DNA from: Oncomelania hupensis
Taxonomy: Eukaryota; Mollusca; Gastropoda; Littorinimorpha; Pomatiopsidae
Reading direction: 5' to 3'
Assembly (NCBI GenBank): GCA_036898135.1
Contig: CM072521.1
Span: 68,180,916-68,244,915, forward strand
Length of the DNA stretch: 64,000 nt
Positions 1-11,100 of the stretch are shown piece by piece (position 1 is the stretch's first letter; every line of letters starts with the position of its first letter). Made by a program: the position numbers and the translations under genes. The notes below the pieces were generated by a model. That model was given only the letters and a program-made list of their open reading frames with translations. It was not told the DNA's origin and did no database searches.

Positions 1-240
1 TGACTTTACATAACATTAGGCTTTGACATTGTTTGCTGTGAGGTAACCTTTTAAACTCCCCTTGATGTCTTGTCACTGACTGGTCTTGCCTCTGCAGCTG
101 TCTTGTCACACAGATACACACAGCTGCTTTGTGCACTCCACTTTGCACAGCTGAGGTCACAACATGAACTGTGTGACATTGGATAACTTCACTTGTCAGA
201 GACCCATTGCCCATTTGCCTTCCACTACTGCACAGTACAT

Positions 241-704
241 GTAGATTGGACAACTCTAAGATCTGCAACATAACTTGATATTGTTTGCAATAGTACATGT
301 AGATTGGACAACTCCTATATCTGCAACATAACTTGATATTGTTTGCAATAGTACATGTAGATTGGACAACTCTAAGATCTGCAACATAACTTGATATTGT
401 TTGCAATAGTACATGTAGATTGGACAACTCCTATATCTGCAACATAACTTGATATTGTTTGCAATAGTACATGTAGATTGGACAACTCTAAGATCTGCAA
501 CATAACTTGATATTGTTTGCAATAGTACATATAGATTGGACAACTCTAAGATCTGCAACATAACTTGATATTGTTTGCAATAGTGCATGTAGATTGGGCA
601 ACTCCCATGTCTGCAACATACTTTGATATTGTTTGCAATAGTACATGTAGATTGGACAACTCCCAGATCTGCACATACACTATTACTTGATGTTGTTTGC
701 AATT
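241..704. repeat. 58-bp minisatellite, about 8 copies
   Basis: The unit begins GTAGATTGGACAACTC and ends TTGCAATAGTACAT. Copies differ at few positions, with two alternating variants (CTAAGATCT and CTATATCT). The open frames it creates on the minus strand are repeat artefacts. Confidence 0.95.
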
Positions 705-1019
705 GGGCTAGTTCCTATACTTTCTGGCTGACACATTACTGTTTATTGATTTTTGCAAAATATTGAACAATCTAGTAGTGAACTTACTTTTTGCATATAC
801 GCTACATAATTATGAACCATACCTTTCAGATAGCTCATAGTTTGCACAAATGTTCTTAATCAATTTTTTCAATATGTTATATAAAACCTCCAAATGTACA
901 CTGTTTTATAACATTTAGTATTGTATTTTCACATAATTTATGGTCACATGTGTGCTGAAGGGCTAGTAATGATGCACACAAACATAATATTCTTCAATAT
1001 TTGAAAATTTGATAATAGT

Positions 1020-1140
1020 CTTTACAAACGGAGACCCATCAGTTCTAGCATGTCCCCAGAACAGAGAAGAAGAAATCCTCTCAATTCTCCTAGAAGAAGT
1101 TGATGCAGCAGTGCAGTCGCTGAAGAAGGGGAAGTCATTT
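1020..1140 (+). mobile_element. RTE-like LINE reverse-transcriptase fragment
   Basis: The plus strand reads NGDPSVLACPQNREEEILS, then LEEVDAAVQSLKKGKS. This is the linker before the RT palm in RTE-type elements. It matches the minus-strand LINE at 5925-8600 and shows that element's uninterrupted state where the other copy carries an insertion. Confidence 0.8.
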
Positions 1141-1328
1141 GTACACTTCACCGTATGTGTTTGTCAATTGTAATTTTTCAGCATTTATAAATGCCATCCA
1201 TTTGTATGAAACCAAGCGCTGCTTGTTTAATCTGTAAATTAATCAAGCTATTGTATTCATTATAATTACATTTGTTCAGATTATCATGATTTACAAACCG
1301 CAAACATGGTTGAACTAAATTCTAATAT

Positions 1329-1440
<112 letters not shown>

Positions 1441-3020
1441 AGTGATTTGTTAAATGTAATAAAGCCATGGATATGATTTACATGTGCATGGTAATCTATA
1501 ATTTTTTTGCTATTATTTTAATTGCACTTGTGTACTGTATATTTGTAAAGTACATCATTATGGTTTATTTATGCCTGTAAGGCATTATTCATTATACAAG
1601 CCTGAGTCAATAATTTTAGGATTTATTCACAGCCAATGCAATGTCGGTTAATATATATTGGATACTCAATTTTATCCTTCAGTATTTTTCTTTTGATCAG
1701 CTTTATAAATAAGCATGCTATTGCTTTTGTGAAAAGGCTATGAATTATTATGTGCTTGTTAAGCATACAGTAGCATATAATCCAGTTCCCTGTTCGATCT
1801 GCTGTGTCCACATTTTGGGACAAGAACAACTTTAACGATTATTATAATAAAAGAAGTAGGAATATAATTATTATTATTATGAATAATACAAGTGTCATGC
1901 TTTATAATGTTAATTATCTTAACAATGTTCAGTTTTATTGGATGAATGTTAAATAAAAGATATAGCTTATGATAACTTGTATGAATGAGTATGTTCTTGA
2001 TGTAAAGCTGTGCTGGCATTTTTGACAAGGAGTTTTACTCTGCACTCTCAGCTGTAACAGCTTTTGAAAGGATTAAGAATATAACTAGTATTTATTACAT
2101 TAATTATCCTAGCAATCAGATTTATTGCTTGCGTGAGAAGGAGTGTGCCGCTAATGCGCTGACAGTACATAAGGTGCAGTGTTTCTAGTGATAGGATAGG
2201 ATAGAAGAATTAATCAAACTGAAAACCAAAAGTGAGACATTATTGATCATTAGCAACAAGTGGAAAGTTACAGAAATGATGAAGATTGTAAAACATGAGG
2301 TTGTATCAAAGGGCTGAAGCTGTGACGATGTATAACAAGAAATTAACATTGGTGATTAGCAAAAAGTGTGACCAACTCCACCCCATCAATCAGAGGTAGG
2401 GCTGCCTAATCACCTGTCAGCTTCAAGGTCTTCAACTGACTTGGATTACACTCCGCCACAACCCTGTTTCACAATTACAACCACTGTGCACTCTTAACAC
2501 CTTTGTGGCTCCACAGAGAAACAACAACGCTAATGGATCAACTGGCCAGTGGATCTTCCTTCTTAGCATCTTTGTGCAAACTGAAATCTATGAAGCCTAT
2601 AGGGTATGTAGGCATAGGCCTTAACAATGTGGATCTGTGACCTGCATCAACAATGAGCCACTGCAGTTCCATCCTACTACTGTAGGTGTAGGCTGTCAGC
2701 AAGGGTGAAGGGACAACACATCAGCTAAGTTGACCAATGCAGAACGACCTTTGGGAGATAGCCCTATCAAAGTTGGACCCTACAGCCTAGTCCACCATTG
2801 CAGGGCATTGAAAGCCCTTTTTGATGGGTATGTAATGGGACAGTCAACCATTTGCGGTAATTCCGAGTGTTGAAGAGAAATAGAACGCTCATCTGTTTGC
2901 AAACAGTTAAGTTGACCAGTGTCAAGTAGGAAGTAGCTGTTCACTGGTGATCCTTACAAAAACGATAACAGGGGTGTAATTAAACTGAGAACGAGCAAGT
3001 AAGGTGAGTGTGTGTGTGAA
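1441..3020. other. Non-coding stretch, nothing recognised
   Basis: AT-rich sequence without exon-like, RNA-like or transposon-like signals that I can name. Frames are short and broken. Confidence 0.5.
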
Positions 3021-3022
3021 AG

Positions 3023-3196
3023 AGAGGGTGGAAGGAGGAGAGAATAGAAGGTTGGAGTGAGAGCAGACTTTAAAGAACGAGAGGATGGAAGGAGAAGATA
3101 ATAGAAGGTTGGAGTGAGAGCAGACTTTAAGGAAAGAGAGGATGGAAGGAGAAGAGAATAGAAGGTTGGAGTGAGAGCAGACTTTAAAAAAAGAGA
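3023..3196. repeat. 57-bp purine-rich tandem repeat, 3 copies
   Basis: The unit contains AGAAGGTTGGAGTGAGAGCA followed by GACTTTAA. Three nearly identical copies. Confidence 0.92.
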
Positions 3197-3199
3197 GTA

Positions 3200-5083
3200 A
3201 ATGGAGGGGGAGTGCGGAAAAATAAATGTGGCCTAGAAACGTTGAGATTTGCAGATTAGCTGCCCCTGAATAATGCTCAGAACTTGCACATTAAATTGTT
3301 CAGTATTTATGAAGAAGTTGTTGATCTTTCAGCCTACGGGAATCAGTTCACGAGATGTTATTATCACATTATCACATAGGGCTTGGACTTCAATGAAACA
3401 CACCTCTGCCTTCAGGCAATGCAGTTTTCTTCATTCGTCTGATTTTTTGCTAAAAACGTATTGATGCAGATCGAATACATTGGCTTATAATGCTCATTGT
3501 TTTTGCTGTGTTCCAGTGGTGTTGATGCTTGTGCATAATAAACCAGGAAATAAATTGGTAACAAATCTTTCTCCTCGCCCAATGGATATGTCCTATTTTT
3601 GTGCCTTTAAAAAAAATTTTTTTTTTAACTATACAATGAAATGAAACTAAAGTATTGTCTTTTGCATAGCGCAATTATCAGCTTAAAAATGTGCTCAGGG
3701 CAGCTGTTTGGCAATTCTTCATGTTAGATAGCATGTTTCCTGCAACTTGGAAACATGAGAACACTTTGTGAGGAAAATGCTATGTTGCCGTCTTGGTTGC
3801 AAGGAAAATAATTTGTTCATATGTATTAACTTTTATGTTTTTTCAGCAGCAGAAAAGGGTCCACCCTAATTAATTTTGTCTGTTTTTTGCCGGTTTCTAA
3901 TACATCTAATATTATTAATGGGATGTTGATTTTTTGCTGTGGTTGTTGCTTTTTCTTTTTTGCCTTTTCTTGCCTGTCAAGTGTGCAGCAAAGAGAGTCA
4001 AGATATTTTTCCTCCCCCTTGCTGCTCATTGTGCCTGTATCTTTGTTGTATTCCATAAGATTGCTTAAATAATTATGGTGATATTATTTTTTCTGATTAT
4101 GTTAAGTTGCTTGAAGTTTTTTTTATTTGCAGTATTTGGTACTATGGATTAATTTTAGTTTTTATTGCATGAAAAGTTTTGAATCATTGTAGAAGATTGG
4201 AATAGGTATTTGTAGTATGTTTAGTGAATGACATTGGCCCTTCATCGAGCTTTTATTAAAGTGATTGGCAAAAGCGCAAAGTTTGTGGCCAACAGCAAAA
4301 GAGAGGGCACTGGCTGTAGTGTTGCAGCCTTGGGGGCTGGTTGGCCTTTGGGGACCATTGCCAACGCCAACTGGCCTAATTGTCCTTATAGGCTTAGAGA
4401 ATGGGGATGTACTCTGGGCAAGGTATTGTCCACTATAATCAAACTTTAGCCCAGTTACTGGGACAGCAGTGGCCTCCTCTGCTGTTCTGGTGGTCATAGT
4501 CTGAAACAAAACTTTTTTTTAAAGTAGTACATGACAATGAAATAATGTTTCTGTGTGAATGTTATTAATATGATAAGCAGGCCTATTGTGCAAGTTCGTT
4601 TCAATTATAGTCAAAGTGACTGTGTTGCTATTTTATAAGATGAATGTGTGACTTTTAAGTGCATTAATAATTGTGTAAGTTATTTATGTTTGAAAGTATC
4701 ATGTGTGCCATTCAGTGGAATTGATTGTGAATGGCAGCTATTGAACAACTATGTTTGTATTAGTTATTCAATTTTGTGTTTGTTCATTGCATTCCATGCC
4801 TGCTGGTTTTATTATTTTTAGAGTGTCAGTGTTTGATTTTTTTTTATACATAGGTTGCAATGTTGCGTATAATGTAGTTTAGCCAAGGGTCAACACAAAT
4901 TTGGATGTAGAGGGCTTTTATGACGATAGATGGGATCACAGATGCGCATTTTCACCACAATAGACATGATTATCTCCCTTGTGCATCAAGGTACACAAAG
5001 CTGAAGATGGTAGTGCGATAGCAGTAAATCTTGGAACAAAGTAGGGATTGTGTGATAAATGTTGAGTGTTGTTTGTGTTACAG
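3200..5083. other. Non-coding stretch upstream of first SSH exon seen
   Basis: AT-rich, with no recognisable first SSH exon. A minus-strand stretch near 4410-4490 reads AVPVTGLKFDYSGQYLA, faintly WD40-like, but without a supporting frame on either side. Confidence 0.4.
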
Positions 5084-5175
5084 TCTCAGTGAGAGTTACT
5101 TCACCGTGAAAGGAGCCGCTCTGATTTTGCCCCACAGTGAAATCAATCGCAAAACTTCCAGAAAGAACCATGGAG
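5084..5175 (+). CDS. SSH: SSH exon a, [12 protein letters not shown] motif, GC donor
   Basis: The exon follows a TTACAG acceptor and enters with one base completing a codon. It encodes [16 protein letters not shown] and ends KNHG plus one base. The border that joins correctly to the next exon ([12 protein letters not shown], as in vertebrate KHAGDLQQHLQ) has GCGAGT at the donor, so this looks like a GC-AG intron. A GTGAGT donor 71 bp downstream lies in a duplicated copy of the border, but using it would shift the frame. Confidence 0.85.
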
Positions 5176-8100
5176 GCGAGTATTATTTCATTCAAATAAT
5201 ATTTTTATCTCATGAACTGCCAAACTTCCACAAAGCAGCCGTGGAGGTGAGTGCTATTTCAATCAAACTTTGTCACCTATTGAACCGCCAAACTTCCAAA
5301 ACAAAACATGGTCAGTTTTTTTTTTTTGCAATGTTAAAGTTTATAATGTTGATAGTTTTTGTTTAGGAATGCAGTCATAATCTATTTTGCCCGTTGTGGT
5401 TTTTTTCTCTACAGGTGAAATTCAGAGACATCTACAGTCCATGCTGTACCTGTTACGACCAGAGGACAAAATCAAAGTGGTCAGTTGACATTTATATGTT
5501 GGGATGAGATTATAAAACAAGGTCTAGTTTGTACACACAGGCATTCCATCTGGCGGACTTGACAGATGCTGACACTGATGTTTTACTGGTACCTTTCCCC
5601 CATCCCTGGTCAAACAGGATTGTGGTCAGTTGTGTGTGGCAACAGATGCTGCAGCTAAGGCAGCTAGTGGCATGTACCAAAGTGTAAGCATTGACTGGAT
5701 TTGTTACCAAGTTTTACAGAAATGAAGTTTCCACACCCAAAGCAACCTACAGTGTTTTTTTCAGTTTGTTAGTATGTTTATAATTTGTCTTAATAAATGA
5801 CAAGAACTGCCAACACATTCAATACACATTGTGTCCCTGTAAGGCTGTTACAGATTTGCCTAACTGAAAAACTTGTTGACAGTACACTATATGATATATC
5901 CTATCCTATTCTGTAACTCGATAATGGTTGGGGCACCACAGATTATCATTTAATCAGCATCCTCCATCTTTCTCTGTCCTCAGCGACCCTCAAAGCTGCA
6001 CTCAGTGTCAAGCCGGTCCATTCTCAAATGTTGTCCTCCCATCTCTTTTCTGTCTCCCTCTTCTTCTGCCTTCTTGCACTGTGCCTTGCAGGATGGTCTT
6101 TGCAAGGTTTGATGCTTCTTGTGACATGGTGATACAATCGAAGTTTCTGTTTCTTCATAACTGTGTGCATGTCATTGTGTTGTCCAATGGCTTGTGTGGT
6201 GATCTGTCGGACTTTATCGTTGGTGATGTGCTGGGTTTAGGAAATACCCTTTTTTCTGTAGCACCTCATCTCTATGCTTTGTATTCTTTGTTGTAGGTCT
6301 GCTGTGAGGGTTCATGTTTCGCAAGCGTATAGGAAGATGGAAGATGACAAGTAGACTGGTGGTCCTGTCTTTCCAAATGGGCTTCAACCTTGTCAAGGCA
6401 GCAATTGTTTGTGCTGTTCTGGAGAGCACTTTCCTGTTGGTTTCCATTGTTTGATATAATTGTTCCTAAATTTTGAAGCTGTGAACCATACCATGTTGAT
6501 GGATTGGCCTTGAACTTTGATGTCCGTGTTAATGCCATTGGTGTTGTTGGTAGTTGTTTTGGTCTGTTCTGCATTTATTTCCATTCCAAAGGCTCCAGAG
6601 GGGGCGTCAAGCTTCTTTACCAGCTGTTCAAGTTCTTGTTCCTCTCCAGCCAATCCATCAATGTCATCCACAAAACAGAGGTTGAAGTTTGCTGTGCCTC
6701 CCTATGCTGACTGTGCCTTGATGATCTGCAAGGGCATCTGAAAGGATGCACTCCAGAAAGATGTTGAAGAGTTTTATGGAGAGTGGGCATTCTTGATGCA
6801 TGCCGATTGTTCTTCTGAACCAGTTCCAGATGGCGCTGTTGTGGAGGCCTGCACTGGTAGCCTTGTCTTAAGGTTTTTGATGACTTCAATGATGTTAGGG
6901 CTGATGTTGCCCACAGAGCTGCATGTCAGACTCAGTCAAACGCTTTCTTGAATTTTATAAACACATGATATAGATGTAGTTGGTGCTGTAAGTATTTCTC
7001 TCATATTATTCTGAGGTTGAAAATCTGCTCAGTGGTACTTCGCCCTGCCCTGAATTCGCTTGCTATTCATCTATGATTTGTTCAGCTTGTGGTTTCAACC
7101 TGTTAAGTATTATTTTCAGGAGGACTTTGCTGGGATGGCTGATGAGACTGATGGTGTGGTAGTTTTGACACTCCTGAAGTTTACCCTTTCTGTGAAGAGT
7201 GATGATAAGCGACTGGGTCCATGGTGTAGGCCACTCCCCACTCTGCCAGATCTTGTTACAGATAATGGCGAGAGTGCCAATCATCGCTTCTCCTCCTGCT
7301 TGAACCAATTCTGCGGGTATGTTGTCCATTCCCACTGGTTTCCCCTTCTTCAGCGTTTTTGCTGCTGCATCAACTTCTTCTCGGAGAATTGGGAGGATTT
7401 TTTCTTCTTCTCTCTTATGGGAACATACAAGTATAGCAGAAAGGGAGGCGACTGGTTGAGGCTTGGGAGAGAAGTTGTCTACCTTGAATTTCTTGGTTAG
7501 ACTAGCCTTGCGTGGCTCCTGCTGTGCAGAATCCTTTGGGGATGCCATTGGATTATGCAGGACAAGGCGACATGACATTTGTTCTCCCTGGCTGACCATT
7601 CGCCTTCTGCTTTTGGTGGTGAGCGGGACTACATTGTCGGCAGGCATTTTATGCAAGTTGGTGGCAGCGGCTTTGCAGAAGTGTTGTGGCACTAGTAGCC
7701 TGCAACCCGATTTACTACCAACCATGCTTCACCGCGCCTTGCAGGGCAAATATTTTTATGTCTCTATTTTAAGGGATAAATGAAAATAACAGCTCGGGTT
7801 GGGCCGTGTTCTCAAGGTCATGGCCGAGAGACGGGAGTCGCATACTCCGCTCGGCTACACAAGAACTGATGGGTCTCCGTTTGGTGTTTGGTTGTTAAAG
7901 TCAGAGCAGACTTCTGTCCATCTATCCAAGACTTCTTGTTCTTCTGTAAGGCACAGGCCAGACTTGCTTTGGATCGTGGAGATATTGAGCTGTTGAACAT
8001 TTGTCAGCCGCTTCACAGTATGATAGGCCTTCTTGCTGTTGTTCTTGTTCAGATTTTTCTCTATTTCCTGGCATTGATCTTCTATCCAGTTCTCCTTTGC

Positions 8101-11100
8101 TGTGAGCATACCTTTTCAGATGCCATTGTTTATTTTTCGGTAGACATCAGCTCCCTGTGAGTTGTTCTTTTTCTTTTCTTCTCTCTTTGTTTGTCACACA
8201 GGTCTGAAGGTTCAGGTGAGATCCCCAATTTCTTCTTTGGGCGGTGCTTGTCAAGGATCTCAGTGGCGGCATCTGTCACTGCTGAGTTGAAGATGGTGGT
8301 CATGGTGTTGACCTCTATCAGCTCCCAAAATGAGCAGTGGTGCAAATTTTCCATCCTTTTGTGGCTTGGAATATTTCTGCCACCATCGGGTCTTGCAGTT
8401 TGTCCAGGTCGAACTTCATCCTGGTGCACTTTGCTTTGTTTACTCTCTTCAAGTGGAGCCAGAAAGATATCGTCACGAAATTATGGTCACTTCCGATGTC
8501 TGCTCCTGGAAAAATGTGTCTTGCCAGTGTTGACGCTTGATATGAAGTGTTTCTTGACCATGATGTAGTCAATCTTCTTATGATGCTCCCAGCTGGGCGG
8601 GGCAAATAAATTTTCTTTGACATAAGCAGCACCTTACATATACTTAGGTTACAATGTATGCATTTATTGGGCACCAGTGGCTTTTGTCTGCACCTGCAAA
8701 ACGGCTTTTGATGGACGTACGGCCTTTAGCAGCTTCTTCAAACTTTTCATGTGATTTTGATGATACACGCTTTCGCAGTCGTTGCGACCGCCATGTGCAA
8801 CAATGAAGTTGATTTTACAAAAAATGCATTTTGCAAACTCTGGCACTTTCAGAGATCTTGAGTAGTCAGACAAGGACTCTTTTCGATGTGGGCTTTCAAA
8901 AAGCTTTCTTTTTTGCCTGCTGTTCAGCTTTTGGTTCCTTTTTATTTCGTATCCAGAGAATGGCCTGCTTCACGGCTTCGCTTCAATTTTCATGGTAGTA
9001 CACAACACTGAGCAGAGTGGAGGAAAGTAGAACACAGTATGGTGAACTTACCATAGGTGTACATGCGCTACCTTGGTAAGGGAAGTCACAACACTGAGCA
9101 GAGTGGAGGACAGTAGAACACAGTATGGTGAACTTACCCTATGTGGACATGCGCTACCTTGGTAAGGGAAGTCACTACACTGAGCAGAGTGGAGGAAAGT
9201 AGAACACAGTATGGTGAACTTACCCTATGTGGACATGCGCTACCTTGGTAAGGGAAGTCACTACACTGAGCAGAGTGGAGGAAAGTAGAACACAGTATGG
9301 TGAACTTACCCTATGTGCACATGCGCTACCTTGGTAAGGGAAATCACAACACTGAGCAGAGTGGAGGACAGTAGAACACAGTATGGTGAACTTACCATAG
9401 GTGTACATGCGCTACCTTGGTAAGGGAAGTCACAACACTGAGCAGAGTGGAGGACAGTACAACACAGTATGGTGAACTTACCATATGTGCACATGCGCCA
9501 CCTTGGTAAGGGAAGTAACTACACTGCACTTCTTTTAATCAGAAGAAAAAAAGATTAAAAAATAAAACTGGACCGTATTTTTAGTGGACTTACCAGACAA
9601 CCGGACCGTAATCCAAGTCTAAAATGTGTACGAATACAGCGAACGAATATACGGTAGCCAAGTCTGCTTGCCACTGCCACTGAAATAAAAGTCAGAACTG
9701 ATGTGTTTTGTGTGTTTTAGTTTTATTTGATGAATCCACTGTATTTGGTAGATCTACATCTTCTTCTACTTGATTCATTGTTGTATACTGGATACGCTGC
9801 TTTACACACCTCCACGACTGTGGCAGACTGACTGGTCTAACCATACCAACAACAAATTATTTCAAATTCTTCCCGATTTGTCTGCTTCTTTGCCCAACCT
9901 TGCATCCACTCGCAAAGAAGAAACAGTGTTGTCTCGCCTTCATATTGGGCATACTTATGTCACCCACAGTTTCCTTTTAAAAGGAGAAGAACCACCATGG
10001 TGCTTTGCATGTGATCAATCTTTTTCCGTTCGCCATTTTATGTCTGAGTGTGCTGATTTGATTGAGGAAAGGGAAACATATTTTGGTTCCATACCTTTCA
10101 AAGAGATTTTTAAAGTATGTAATGGTCAACATCTGTTTCAATTTTTACATGATGTTGGTTTGTTTTATCGAATATAAATCGTATCGACATGTTTTGTTTA
10201 GTTTGGATTTTATTAGGACTGAACTTAGTGATTTGATTGAGGAAAGAGAATATATTTTTAATCCATCAGTTTTAAAGAAGTCTCTTAAAGAGGTGTCATG
10301 TGAAAGTTTGTTTGTGTATTTAAGAGTAACAGGCTTGTTTTTTAAGACTTGAATCATTTGATAATATTTTAAGATAACGTCTCTCTGGTCCTGATTTGGC
10401 TCGGAAGAGTCCGCTGGACCTAAAGCAATAATCTTGTATTGTATTGTACACACCTCCACACACCGTCACAACTGAAATAAATAATAAAAGGATTCTTACA
10501 ATACAAGACCAGAATGAATTAAAATAATAGGTTGCTAAATTACTGGTACCCACCATGATGAAACAAAAGCACGTGGCCAATTGTCTACTCCTAATGCAGT
10601 AACATCAAACAATGACAAAGTCAACAAAGCATGTGGCTGACTGCCTACTCCTAGTGCAGTAACATCAATGACAAAGCCAACAAAGCACCTGGCTGACTGC
10701 CTACTCCTAATGCAGTAACATCAAACAATGACAAAGCCAACAAAGCACCTGGCTGACTGTCTACTCCTAATCAGTAATGTAGTAACATCAAACGTTGACA
10801 AAGCCCACAAAAGAGCCTACAATTCACCCAAAAAAATCGCTAAATATATGAAGAAACAATAGTTAGTGTTTTGGGGGTCTAGTGTGACAGTTCATAAATG
10901 GATTGAACTGTTTGGAACTTTGAAACAAATAACAAAAATAGGGCCCATCTGTATCATCGATGCCATGTCGTTTGAATGCTAAGTGGAAGTAACTAAAAAT
11001 GAAATGATCGTTTTCACAGTTCGTCGCCAACGCCAACCTTTAAATAAATGTACATTCATAATAACCTGTGACCAATACCACTATATTTATGGAGGGAACT

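Noticed and set aside
4162..4509. Minus-strand frame with a WD40-like phrase LKFDYSGQYLA
   Set aside because: Only about 17 residues look conserved; the rest does not continue the fold and no splice sites frame it. At most a tiny relic of a splicing-factor-type WD40 gene.
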